A DNA stretch of 64,000 nucleotides, taken from positions 558,001 through 622,000 of the forward strand of contig JAMWET010001220.1 in NCBI GenBank assembly GCA_024036415.1, given 5' to 3'. Each line of letters opens with the position of its first letter. Position 1 is the first letter of the stretch. Origin of the DNA: Prochilodus magdalenae. Taxonomy: Eukaryota; Chordata; Actinopteri; Characiformes; Prochilodontidae. The notes under the pieces were generated by a model that had not been told where the DNA came from, ran no database searches, and saw nothing but the letters and a program-made list of their open reading frames with translations. This document shows, in pieces, positions 24,129-35,650 of this stretch. Position numbers and translations under genes: made by a program.

Positions 24129-24740
24129 GCTGAAGCAGGTTGCATGTGCAGAGGTGCAGTCCAGACAGGCAGGGGTCAAAACATCCAAGGCAAATCAACA
24201 ATAACACATCTACAGACAGAAACAGACTGAAGGAAAGAACACATGAGGGGTAATCATACACATGAGCCTTATGCCAACAGAGCAGAGGCTTTCATCCATT
24301 AAGACCCTCCACAGCTCCAGCTCCTTACGGAAAAAGCAAGGGTATACAGCAAGGGTGGTGTGGACTCCAGCTAGTTTTTTGAGAGCTTGAAACCACTCAG
24401 TCCAGCCTTGGTATGCAATGTCTTCTTTTACAATTAAGCTGAAGCAGGTTACATGTACAAAGGCTCTTTATTAAGGGCAGTCCAATACTTAGAGCCAGAC
24501 AGGAAGGGGTCAAAACACATAAATGCTACATGAAAGGAAAATCCATAACAGCACAATCAGGAGTAAGGGCCAAAAGCAGAGTCAACAAACACAACAGAAA
24601 CTCAAACACAAAGACTCTGCAAACAAACAGGTATAGATAAGAGTGTAAGTGATAGACATACATCAGCTGCAGGTGTGTAGGGAAGGAAAAGTGGGTGGAG
24701 TCAGGGGGAGTCCAAGTGGAGCCTCCCTGAAAGGGGTGAG
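24129..24740 (-). repeat. Dispersed repeat in two partial direct copies, LTR-like
   Basis: The words GCTGAAGCAGGTT-CATGT-CA-AGG and CAGACAGG-AGGGGTCAAAACA occur at 24129-24182 and again at 24438-24516, in the same order and orientation, 309 bases apart. The later copy continues through GGGCCAAAAGCAGAGTCAA to GTGGAGTCAGGG and GTGAGCCATGACC. This resembles a dispersed fish element, possibly an LTR or non-autonomous retroelement, that I know only by pattern. Superfamily is unsure. Confidence 0.4.
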
Positions 24741-25074
24741 CCATGACCAAATGTTTGGTTTAACAAATCCTCTTCTGAAAATGCTATTTTCTAGATATCA
24801 ACTGAGATTAAATTAGACACACTGACTGAGATCTTAATATTTTGTGTTCGGGTTTGAGAACTGAGTTTTTGTTTAAATCGGGCACGTTTTCAAATTCACG
24901 CGCTGCTATGGCATTGCTGGAGTAGGTAAGTAGGAGGGTCGGGTCGCTAACTGTGGCCTAATGAATAAACTAGAGCATATAAACACAGGAAAACCAGATA
25001 CACTAGAAATGTTACAGTCAACGCAGAGCCGGTGCACTTCAGCAAGGGCGACAACATGCACCAAATAATTTTGT

Positions 25075-25268
25075 CACGTGAGGAACATTACGGCAGGGTC
25101 GAACATTAAAGGCTCTCTGTGATTGGCTAACGACCCTGTCAGTCACTACCATCAGACAAGCTCTTACCCCGCCCCCTCTTGGCAACTGAAACAAGGCACG
25201 CGCGTTCAGTCGCTCAGCGTTGCGTGTGGAGAGAGATTATGACCCGGATATCTGGAGAGTTTGGTGAA
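25075..25268 (+). promoter_or_regulatory. Likely trim16 promoter and non-coding first exon
   Basis: Within 200 bases lie an E-box CACGTG (25075-25080), an inverted CCAAT box (GATTGGCTAA, 25121-25130) and a GC box (CCCCGCCCCC, 25167-25176). A CpG-rich stretch follows and ends in a strong donor, GAA|GTGAGTAAAG, after 25268. The trim16 coding exon has a good acceptor (CTTGCTCTTTTCAG) ending at 27533, so its 5' UTR must be spliced. This upstream block is the natural partner, with a 2.3-kb intron. This is inference from motifs and splice sites. Confidence 0.5.
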
Positions 25269-25590
25269 GTGAGTAAAGTAGTAAGAACCAGTTTTATAAA
25301 CAAACAGGAGAGGAGAAGAGTAGGATATGAATTAAACAGTGTGGAGAACGACTTTTGTGTCTACCTAGCAAGACTCTCTCTCATAATTATTCCTTCGTTA
25401 TTTCTCTGGATTTAATGTCATATGCACCACAGAATAATATTCAATTAACATAAAGAAAACCATCAGCTGAAATACAGATGCACTTAACTGGGAGCTGCTT
25501 ATTCTTATTCTCTATAGAAGCTATCGTCAACCTTGACAGACTATCGATGTATTGAGACATTTAAGGTAAGACAAGGATTACAAACATGTC

Positions 25591-25695
25591 AGTCAAATCA
25601 AGCTTTATTTATTTAGCACCCTTAGCCACAGATGTTGTCACAAAGCAGCTTTACTGAGTACAAGCCCCCAATGAGCAAGCCCAAGTGCAAATGCA
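25591..25695 (+). repeat. RTE-like retroelement tail fragment
   Basis: The fragment reads TCAAATCAAGCTTTATTTAT, then GATGTTGTCACAAAGCAGC and TTTACTGAGTACAAGCCCCC. It is the same family as 45329-45560. Such sequences are very common in fish genomes. The element class is from memory. Confidence 0.5.
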
Positions 25696-27745
25696 ACATA
25701 TAAAAAGCACAAGATTGGACTGAAGTGTTTTGATTAACCAGTGATGATTAATAACTGTCAGAGTAGCAATGAGAAACAGATCTAAAAATCAGATGAAACT
25801 AGTGGCTGCTTTTAGGAGTGTACTAATATGAATGCATGGACATCAGTCACTACTGTTACAAGCCTGCGGTGATGACCTTTTTGTAAGAATATGAGAAGAG
25901 CCCAGTGTATTGTTAAACAGGAGAAGAAATGTCTGTGATTAATTAGCATGCTCTTTTGGAGGTCCAGTGCCATACTGGCAAGCTTTCCACACCCCAGACA
26001 GCAAATGACATTGCAGCTCATTAGCATGATTTGAAATTCAGGGGATAATTGTGAGTGGGCTAGTCAGCATCATGTGACTCCCAACTGACACATAATCATA
26101 AGTCATAAGTTTATACCACTTTTAATTCACACCTTTGGGGGTCAATAGAGTTATACCTATGCAAATGACATGTAACTCACTGTAACTATGCCTGTACTCC
26201 ATTAGATTGCAATTGTCACTGTCTTAGAAGGCTCCCAAATAACATCCACAAAGTGACCTTTCTCTGAGTTATACACAGTTCCACTGCAATGGTCATATCA
26301 CTGTGTCTAATAGGATGGATTGGAGCTAGGCATAAAAGTCCTTATCTTGTGTCACAATAACTCAAAGAACAGCCACCCCAGAAAATCAACAGAATATAGA
26401 CAGTCCAGGGTTGTTCAAACTTTACATAACAAAAGCAGCCTGTAGGTACAGAGAATTGTACCTTCAGGAAATACTGTTAGGCCTCCTCAGGTCACCTGGC
26501 CTAAATGAACATGTGCCTCTGAAAGCTTCTGAAAAACTACTACAGCCTAAATGATCATCAGAGCACAAATACAGGAATCAGCTATAAAAAGAAAATGAAA
26601 ATTCACTACAAATGGCGAGCAATAGGAGAGGTAACTCGACTTCATTCTAAGGTTAATAATTCTGTTTCAGTCTATCGGAACTGTGATGGACCTATAAGAA
26701 AAGACAAGTGGCCATTGAGTCCCCCACAACTCAATAGGAAACTGAGGCTTAGTGACTCTGACACACCTGGAGAGACTTTGTGAAATCTCTTTAGATTCAC
26801 TTTATCCAGCACTATAAAAGGAGACAAGTTGTAGCAGATGAGGGGTGTGGTTTAGCATGGGTTTGGACTTTCTGTAGACTGGGGCTAATGCGGCACACCT
26901 CAGACTTGTTTTCTTATGGCTCCCTTTTTCAGTGACATCTCTTTTTGAACAGTGTGTTGGGAGATACTGACAAGAGCTTTTGTACTTTTCTGGTGTAATC
27001 CAAAAGGAAATGGGATTCATTGCCAGGCCGGGATTTCCCCCAAGTTTTTCCTTGCCACTGTTGTGTTTTGGTCTGCTTTTGTAATTTTTTAAGAACCAAT
27101 GATAGAGGACTTGATTATTATTGCAAAGCAGAAGGCATCCATTCAATCAGGTTTGATTTACATATTAATTTGGATTATGGAGATCTGCAGCTTTAACAGG
27201 TTTGTAATGGCCTGTTTTACTTCTGGTTTTAATCTTTTGAAACTGTGGCTGTACTTCTTAGTTTTTTTTGGTAGATTCTGAAGTTGATTTAGAAATTGGC
27301 AAGATGCCAAAGTGTCTTTTAATGTAGTGTTTTGAGAGTTTTTCACACTGGGAGTTATTTAAGATGGTAAACTACCCAGCACATGTCTCATGGAGGGTAA
27401 AAGGAATGAAAGTTCCAGAGGAGAAAAAAACACATGACTCAGTCTTCTGTCTGTGTTATGAGTTTAGCTGAATGATCTCTTTCCTTTTTTCCTCTCGTTT
27501 TACGTAATTGCCTTGGCTTCTTGCTCTTTTCAGGCTTCCAGCCAGGGAGGAGTGCTCAGCTGACCCTTACACTAGGTGTGGCTTCTAGCAACTCAAACAA
27601 CAGTGTTGTGCACACCGGTTTGTCAGTAAAAGAAGTAAGGCGGAGGGGAAGTGAGTGAGAGAGTGCTGAAATAACTGGAAACGCGGCATACTTCTACTGA
27701 ACGCAGATAAGCTCCAGTACAGTTTATGCCCCAAAGGAGAAAAGT

Positions 27746-30700
27746 ATGAACACCGAGGAAACCATCTCACCAGAACAAATCCTGGACACCAATCAGCCAG
27801 CCATGAAGGACAAAGAAGAAGAAGAAGAGTGCCCTGCAGCAGAAAGCGTAGAAGAAAGCACAAAGACTTTGGACAATGGCGAGGACTCTTGTGACGGTAT
27901 CACTCAATCCTCTATTCCACCTGAACCTCAGGAAGTAACGTGTGATTCCTGCATGGAGAACCCCCGTAAGGCATCTAAGTCTTGTCTCACCTGCTTGGTG
28001 TCCTACTGCGAGGAGCACTTGAGGCCTCATCTGGAAAACAACAAATTCCAGAGCCACAAGCTGGTGGAGCCACAGCTGGACATGGAGCTGCGCACCTGCA
28101 AGCATCACCATCTGGACCTTGATCTGTACTGCATGATGGACAGTTGCTGCATCTGTACCAGCTGCGAGACAGAGGAGCACCAGGGGCATAGCATCACTCC
28201 AATAGGAGAGGCCCGCAAAAATATTGAGGTACTGTTTTCCCTCTTAAACAGGTGTACCTTGACTTGACATACCAATGAGTTAAATTTTGAAGAGGTTGCC
28301 AAAGACTTCAAAGACCTTCACAGCTAGGAAATTGTTTTAAACTGGAATACAACCAGTTGTTATGATGACCTTGGGAAAAGACTTTAACAAAGCCCTTTCT
28401 CAGAAACATGATCCTGAAATATGAATTGCCTTTGTAGTCATTGTTAGCATGTGTTTTCATAAAGACCGCCCTCCTCCCCACAGGAAAGATTTCTAAAATG
28501 AAAATAGAGAATACTTTGGTTGCATGCCTTGAATAGTTGAATTTTCTGACTAACAGTAAGCAGACTTGATTTCCTTACCAAATAGTTTGCATAATTTTCC
28601 TCCCACACACTGAATTCTTTGGGGGTGTATGTGTATGTTTGATCTGAAGGGAGAGATCCAACAGAAACAGAAGGAAATGCTGAAGACTTTGTCAGCAGCA
28701 GAACAGGCCATCAACAAGCTACAGAACAACACTGAGTCCATAGAAGTAAGGCATTCTCCCAGCAACATTTTATTATTATTTTACTGTTGTTATTGACGTG
28801 GTTTTACCTAATTGTAGTCATACTTCAGGTCTTTCTGTAGACATAGATATAGAAGTTAAAGATGAATTTTTTCTTTCATTCCACTTTGTAAATGGCACAT
28901 TCTATAATCGTCCAGATGTGGATTAAATGGGTTAAAGTGAAATGATTTGTTGTAGGGAAACAACAAAACAAAACAACAAAAAAAAAACAGTCATCGCAAT
29001 AGGAACCGAGGGTCACGACATCTACAAAGCAAATATGGACATTTTATATTGCTGCTGTCCAAAGAAAAACACCTATCTCAAATTTTCCCCATCTCAATTT
29101 TAAAGGGACCTGAAGAAATCCTCTAAAATCAGTAGCTTGAAAACATGAACTTGCATGAAAAATGACAAATGTTTTTTTCCCCATAATGATAAATATGTAA
29201 TGGTAAAGTAAAATAGTACATCTGAGATAATACTTTTATCTTTTGTACTATGTTTCTGTAGAACACTTGCCATGAATGGATTTTTAAAAATACTTTTAGG
29301 CAAAACTTCTGTTGCAAGATTGTCACTGTTTTAGGTTAACGGTACATCCATAACATTTAATGTAATAACTGTCTGTGAGGGAGCTTTTAATGGATTTTTA
29401 TAGAATTATTGAAATTTGGTTGGAGGACCATTCCTGAAACCCACCACCCACTTTCCAGTCTGATGCCCAATACATTTCTACTGCTACCTCACATTTCCTG
29501 TGATGAAGTTTTCGCAATACCTAACCACCACAGTATCTTCTTCCTGATCCCTGGTCATATATCTATACCACCATGATTTAAAAGAGAGTCTGACCATTTC
29601 GCACCTGACCAAATCCACCCAGAACTCCAGCCTGGGTTCTCAAGTTCCCAGCCCTCACACAATCAGCATACCCACATTCTACCACTAAAATCTGACGTAG
29701 CAAAAAGGCATTACACATTTTGGACGCAAGGTTCCTATTACCACTGTCATGATTGATTTCATTCATTTCAGTAAGCAAATGTCAGTAAGCAAACTGTTCA
29801 TTAAGAATCAAATCACTCAGAATGTCTTTGTTTGCAGCTTAACTATTTAATTAAGCAGAGATTTTGGAAAATTAGTGAAAAATAAGAAGTAGTTAAATAA
29901 TGGAATTATATTAAAGTATTAAAGTAATTGATAGTTCTGACTATAAATGATCTAATCTATCCTATAAAAAGTCTGCTTAAAATCTTTGCTTTCAGAGTTC
30001 TGTGGCTGGGGTACGTGCTGTAGTTGAGCAGCAGTTCTCAGCCTTGCAAGCGGCAGTCAAGGATGCTCAGAAGAGCACCTTGGATATCCTGGATGGGGAA
30101 CACAAACAGGCTCTGGGTCAGGCAGAAAGCATTCAGATCCACCTAGAACAGAGGATTGGTGAGCTCAAGAAAACCATGACCCAAGTGGAGCGGCTTACCA
30201 GGAACAAGAATGATGTTGATTTTTTACAGGTCAGGCTGGTTTGGGATTGCTCCAGCTAGGCTCACTATTACAGAACAGATGTAATGTTGTTTAACCACCT
30301 AAATGTGCAGGCCTATTATATTGTTGTACTATATAAAAGTCTGATAGCACCCCTAGTTTCTTTAATTTCCAGTCAAAATAGGCATAAAGCACAATTTATT
30401 CATTTTTCAAGTTAGATATGATTAGACCAAAACTGTTCGTTACAGAGAAATTGTGCAAGACTTGGTAGTACACCAATACTAAGCAGCAACTAAGGTTTTT
30501 GTATGTGAGAGAGAGGGAAAATCAAGCTTCAGTCAAGCTTGACCTGTTTCATATCTGAAACAAATCCTGTTTCTCTGCCTTTTTCCACTGCAAAAACACA
30601 ACTAAGCACTACAGGTCTAAAACGTGTAGCTTTTAAAAAGCCCATACAGAGAAACAGAAATTAACAAAAGATTGCAAATCAAACAAAGAAATTGCTGGTC

Positions 30701-32800
30701 TCATCAGTGCCAGACCAAAGCAGTTCAGCATTGCTAAATGTGCTGTGATCCTCTGGAAATAAAACTTTTCTAATTTTCTTACATTTCAGCCAAACTTCTA
30801 AGACTAAAATATCGCTGCAAATTTTTAGAAAAATTGACAAGGGAGTCTCTCAAAATGAATGGAAGTTAAATACTGAAAAATCTGATATTTTGTTTATTAA
30901 CTAAACTTATTAATTAATGACTTAATGGCTGTTGTATTTGTAAATAAAATAAACTGGTCAATTCAAGGTGTTAAAAGGACATTATGTTCAAAAATGCTTC
31001 CTTTTTAATTATGATTTTAAACCGGAGGCCAGTTAGCATAGAAGTGTTTAAAATTCGCAAAATCAGCAGGACAGTTAAATTCTCCTTATGAGCTTTTATA
31101 ATTTCATATTAGCCTTTTATGTTGGAGCTGCATGCACTACAGACCTAGTGTAAATTAGTGTACTGTTTTACAGGTATTAATGGTGTTTTAATGGTGTCTA
31201 ATATGGGAAATGTTAGTTTGGATGAGCACCTTAACTTCCGAACTTGTATACTGCAGGAATATACAGACTGGAGAAAGGGCTTGGTAGATGTCACTTTGCC
31301 AGGTGTTTACATCAGTCTCATAGACCAATTGGCCACATTTAGTAATGCTGTCAAAGAAACAACTCAGCAATTGTGCGAACTGGTGCTGTCTACCTACAAC
31401 GTTCAGCTCAAGGAATTTTGCAAAAGTGGTAAGAACCGAAGCAAAGGATTTTTATACAGTGTGTTCACAAACCAATGCACTTATGTAATTTCCTCTAAAT
31501 GCTATGTGACTTTCCATACAGAGAAGCTTGGTATAAAGACAATGGTACAGCGAACTAACTCAACCAAACAACAAGCATATTCTCCAAAGCCTGTGACCAG
31601 GGATGACTTCCTTAAATGTAAGTTGACTGCCTGTATGAGCTGAAACCTTTTTTTCCTTCATTAAATGGAATATTGTTACCCACGACAAAAACAAAAATAA
31701 CACATGTTGAAAAGTAAACATACTGGAACTAGGCCATCCTGTAAAGGTGATGCATGGAGATGTATGGGAGAGCAGGACAACACCTAACACAACCTGGTGT
31801 GCACATAATATAGGGCTGCCCTCGAGTTATTTTTTTATTTTTTCGTAAAACAGACTAACAGACTAGCTTACAGAAATGCACATGAACTTTAAGAATGTAA
31901 ATATACAATTTTAATAATTATGAAAAGGGGAATAATAAATATATATATATATATACATATAGTTCTAGCTAGGCTATGACGCATGCTTGCTAAAAAAATT
32001 TAATCGGTAATAAAATTTGCGGTTCACCGCTGAAGGAAGCTAAAGCTGTGAAGCTGAGAAACACGGGTGGAAGTCTGGAGGAGCTTTTGAAGAAGAGAAC
32101 CCGAACAAATGAAACCGGATTCTGTTCTTAATTCAGTCAGACATCCAACACTGCTTCAAACGAGTGAGCTGACTGTCATTTTAGATATAATGGCTGTTTG
32201 AAGGAAAAACGAACCGAAGACGTTTGTTTCATTATAATTGCATTATTCTAGAACCTAAATTACAACTAATTTTATTTATTCGTCTACAGCTAAGATTATT
32301 TAAATATAAGCACAGTCACTTAATATGCCTGTCGACAGCGAGAAATAATGATTTCTGCGTGGGGAATATAATGATTAAAAGGTTTCAAGTTTACCATCCT
32401 TCTTTTTTTCATCTAAAAATAGCACTTCATTATTGATGAGAGATGAAAGACGAAAGGTCGTTCTACTGAAGATGCCGTTAAAAGTGAAATTAAAAAGACT
32501 ATGAGCTATAAGCGCTAATGTTTAGCATAAATACGAGCTGCTGCTCTACGCTGTATCCTGTTATTAAATCAGGCTCCAATTCAGATCGATCATCATATGC
32601 CCCGCCTCTTTTAGTTCAGAAATATGTTCCTGTCACTTTCTAAATGAGAAGGACATCAGATCTGAAACGTATGCAAAATTGATTTACTGATTACTACTTA
32701 ATGTACATGGAGAAAAAACATGAATGAATAGTCGAATCGTCGGCCAGGAAGGGCGAATCCGATTCGACTGACAAGATTCTGAGTCGGGTACAGCTCTAAC

Positions 32801-32832
<32 letters not shown>

Positions 32833-33864
32833 TAAAAAAAAAAAAATCTACCCTTTGTACATAATTCAGCCCACAGTGGCATGAGTGCAGTGTTTTAAAT
32901 GCATGATCTTCACTCACTAAAATCATTAGAATGCTTAACTATAACTCTGTTACAACTTACCCCTCCAAAGGAGACTGTACTTTAGCCTCACTAGGTCTCC
33001 ACGGTATTCATATGCTTCAGAACTGTCCTGTGTTATCAGCACCAAGAAAGTGATTATATAAATGTACGGGAAGATGGTCAAAAGCCTGTTCTACTTAAAC
33101 CAATTTAATTACATAAGAACACATTCTAACCTGTGTTAGTTGGTGCTCTGCTCTCCCGTGCCTAGCACTGTGTAAATCACATACATTTCACATTTTAAAA
33201 ATGATTTCTGTAATAAAAACTCAGTGCATGGGCAGATAAAATCACTTTAAGCACTAATGTCTTTATTGGGTGCAGCAGGTTACAGATATTCATAATAATG
33301 CAATTTCTACACCTTTCATGTGCAGATGCCACCAATCTGAGTTTCAACCCTGACACCACACATAAGTTCTTAAGGCTCACCGAAGACAACAGAAAAGCAA
33401 GTAACACCACACCATGGCAACACAACTACCCCGACACACCTGACCGATTCGAGCACTGGCGCCAAGTCCTGACTTCAGAGAGTCTTTACCTGGGCCGCCA
33501 CTACTTTGAGGTGGAACTGACCGGAGAGGGGGCCTATGTGGGACTCACCTATAAAAGCATCGACCGTAAAGGCCAAGAAAGCACTAGCTGCATCACAAGC
33601 AATGACTTTTCATGGTGTCTTGGACGAGAAAGCCAAGGCTACTCTGCATGGCATTCTGATGTAGAGACCTCACTTGAAGTGGGAGAGTTTCCTAGGATTG
33701 GATTCTATGTGGACTATGAAAAGGGTCTGCTGGCATTCTATGGTGTAGCTGAAACTATGAACCTCCTTCATACGTACACTGCTTACTTTCATGAGCCATT
33801 ATACCCCGTGTTCTGGCTCTCTAAGAAGGATAATGCAGTTGTTATAGTTAAGCCAGGTGACTAA
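27746..33864 (+). CDS. trim16: Tripartite motif-containing protein 16 (B-box, coiled coil, B30.2)
   Basis: TRIM16 is a RING-less TRIM protein; mammalian work links it to E3 activity by heteromer formation and to stress and autophagy responses. Six coding exons join in frame to 539 residues (human 564): 27746-28228, 28650-28745, 29996-30229, 31257-31428, 31522-31617 and 33326-33864. An acidic N-terminus (EEEEE) precedes a first B-box at about 66-104 (CDSC..CLTC..CEEH) and a second at about 118-149 (CKHH..CICTSCETEEHQGH). No RING is present, as in the family. Exons 2-4 give the coiled coil. Exon 6 encodes the PRY-SPRY domain (LSFNPDTTHKFLRLTEDNRK, HWRQVLTSESLYLGRHYFEV, YVGLTYKSIDRKGQE). The frame is intact throughout. 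It lies next to tvp23b, recalling human 17p12. Confidence 0.95.
31811..32798. mobile_element. hAT-type MITE with 8-bp target-site duplication, in trim16 intron 5
   Basis: The left end TAGGGCTGCCCTCGAGTTA is mirrored at the right end; on the minus strand from 32798 it reads TAGAGCTGTACCCGACTCA. The flanks are the same eight bases, ACATAATA, at 31803-31810 and at 32799-32806. An 8-bp duplication and TAGGGCTG-like ends point to the hAT superfamily. The 988-base body has no transposase. The right duplication runs into an AAT array (32803-32832), so a chance match of its last six bases is possible, but the leading AC is not part of that array. Confidence 0.75.
32803..32832. repeat. (AAT)n microsatellite
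   Basis: A run of AAT units follows the right end of the hAT-like MITE directly, then a poly-A stretch. Confidence 0.85.
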
Positions 33865-34015
33865 TGTCAGACGATATATGAAGAGGTAAGGGTTTAATAG
33901 GAATTTTATTTCCATAAGCACATAGAATGACAGCATTGTGCATATATTCATTGTCCAAAGATGAGCTCATAAATCATTTGAAAATCTACCATGGCTTTAT
34001 CCCAGAGTTATTCAT

Positions 34016-34021
34016 AATAAA
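34016..34021 (+). terminator. Candidate polyadenylation signal of trim16
   Basis: AATAAA lies 152 bases after the trim16 stop, and a second AATAAA is at 34062-34067. On the opposite strand the first canonical AATAAA after the amn stop is at 33905-33910, so the two 3' UTRs probably overlap. Confidence 0.5.
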
Positions 34022-34228
34022 GTATTACACTTTCTTCTCACAACATTGTTCATACAAAAATAATAAACGAATTATTAACTGCATTTTTGTCTAATTATAT
34101 TGTGATTTCTTTTGTAAAATTGTAAAATAAGCCTTTTCAATTCTCAGCAGCTTAAGTTCCAATCAACTAACTCCATCAGAGGTTGTAATTCCATAATGAT
34201 CAACAAGCAGCCAAAGATTCTGCACATT

Positions 34229-35650
34229 TTATGCATTAAAGTCAGTTTCATCATATACAGGATTAACAAAATGCACACCTGATTTTGTTATTGTAATGCC
34301 GTTCAGACTGTCAGGTCCGTACAACCCAGGGATTTCTGGCAATCCATGCGGCTTCTCAAACATGGGGTTCTCATAGCCGTGATCCAAAGGCCCTCCTAGT
34401 TCATGAATCTGTTCATTGTCCTTCTTCCAGCTGAAAGATGGCAAACTTGGCTTTTTAAGCATGCCTCGACGATAGGCAACCACAATTGCAACCAGGAAAA
34501 CCACCAAAGCCAGAGTGCCCACCACAATCCCAGCCACCTCTCCACCACTCATCGCAGACACGTCACTGCCACTTGCACCTGAAGATGTGTGAAAGTCTGC
34601 ACTGTCTATACCCAGGTGAGAGCCTTGGTCATGGACGTCCTTCAATATGTCACGGGCAAGATCCTCAGCCAGCATGCCAGACTCTGAACCCGTGTTCTGG
34701 TCCAAGAGGACGACCTGGATCTCTTGGGTGGTTTCATAAGGTATGACTCCCAGCAGTCTCTGCGTTTTTGATACTTTTGATGCAGCCATCTGAATGGATT
34801 TATACTTGGGCAGCTGTAGGAAGAGGTGTATCAGGCGCTGGCGATAAGAGTCAAGGTTAAAGCTGGTGGAGAACTTAATGGCCACAATGGCACCACAGAT
34901 ATCGCAGCAGTGTCCTGTTGGGCGCAGGGGCTTTTTGCAGTCAAGCTTCGAACACTGTACATTTGCACAGATCCGTTCGTGGTTGCCGGAATTTCCGCAC
35001 TCACAGCCGGTGGTATCTGAGCAGCCCAGGCCATCAACACTGAGTGATGAAGATCCATGGAACTGAAGCTTACCAAGGGTAGATGTCATAAACTGAGAGA
35101 AGTCAGAGTTGCTACTGAACTTCTGCCCCAGAACCGACACACTTTTGACAGTAAGTGTGTTTTCGTTTCCTGAAATGTCCACATAGAAAGACGAGGCATC
35201 GCGGAACACCACATCATCCTGGTGGCAAGGTACGCTTTCTTCATGAACAAAGAAGAGATATGAATCTTTCTGGAAGTCCTCTACAGAGGAAGCAGCCTTC
35301 CACAGAGCCGGATCGAACCACTTTTTAGTGTCAAATTCTTTGAACTGAGTGGTGACACCTGCCCCACAGCCAGGGTCTTGACCCTCTCGCACAGAAAAAC
35401 CAGCCCCTGGGGCCAGAATAAACTCTCCATCCACAGGCAGACTCATACCAGCAAGTGTATGAGCTGTCTCCATGTACACAGCAACCTTCCCCAGAGCTGG
35501 AAACAGCACTTGGTCACTCCCGCAGGGCACAGAGCCTTTGTCCCAGTTTTTTGCATTGTCAAAGTTGGTGTCTGGGATCCATTGCTTGTAGACCGCACAT
35601 GCCGAACCAAGCATACAGAGGACAAAATAGAGATCCCGTGTGGTAGCCAT
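34229..35650 (-). CDS. amn: Amnionless (cubilin membrane anchor), single-exon ORF
   Basis: AMN carries cubilin to the apical membrane and, with it, forms the cubam receptor for B12-intrinsic factor and filtered protein. The ORF gives 473 residues from the ATG at 35650, which has A at -3 and G at +4; an ATG sits just upstream at 35653. The open frame continues to 35734 but without an ATG there. A signal peptide (LYFVLCMLGSACA) comes first. The extracellular part has KQWIPDTNFDNAKNWDKGSV, and a Cys-rich VWC-like module lies at about 210-253. A membrane segment lies at about 371-393 (VAGIVVGTLALVVFLVAIVV). The tail has two endocytic motifs, YENPMF and FVNPVY. Length is near human (453). It is uninterrupted, whereas mammalian AMN has many exons. 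It is convergent with trim16. Confidence 0.93.
   Translation of the reverse strand: MATTRDLYFVLCMLGSACAVYKQWIPDTNFDNAKNWDKGSVPCGSDQVLFPALGKVAVYMETAHTLAGMSLPVDGEFILAPGAGFSVREGQDPGCGAGVTTQFKEFDTKKWFDPALWKAASSVEDFQKDSYLFFVHEESVPCHQDDVVFRDASSFYVDISGNENTLTVKSVSVLGQKFSSNSDFSQFMTSTLGKLQFHGSSSLSVDGLGCSDTTGCECGNSGNHERICANVQCSKLDCKKPLRPTGHCCDICGAIVAIKFSTSFNLDSYRQRLIHLFLQLPKYKSIQMAASKVSKTQRLLGVIPYETTQEIQVVLLDQNTGSESGMLAEDLARDILKDVHDQGSHLGIDSADFHTSSGASGSDVSAMSGGEVAGIVVGTLALVVFLVAIVVAYRRGMLKKPSLPSFSWKKDNEQIHELGGPLDHGYENPMFEKPHGLPEIPGLYGPDSLNGITITKSGVHFVNPVYDETDFNA

Larger units (their letters stand above)
15446..25060. other. About 9.6 kb without a recognisable gene; ush1g 3' UTR then repeats
   Basis: The first part should hold the ush1g 3' UTR; candidate AATAAA signals lie near 16526 and at 17397-17402. 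No exon with family similarity, tRNA or transposase was recognised here on either strand. The stretch contains the MITE at 20887-21057, the GA array at 22236-22345, a TA run at 22530-22552, a palindromic-family copy at 23400-23660 and the repeated block at 24129-24740. A small GC-rich island (GCGCCAGGCGGAGGAAGG near 19591) stands out but is unexplained. Confidence 0.5.

Noticed and set aside
31158..31256. In-frame ORF extension upstream of trim16 exon 4
   Set aside because: A good acceptor (ATACTGCAG) at 31256 and the protein alignment show that the exon starts at 31257.
34486..35066. Plus-strand ORFs opposite amn
   Set aside because: Antisense shadows of the amn coding sequence.
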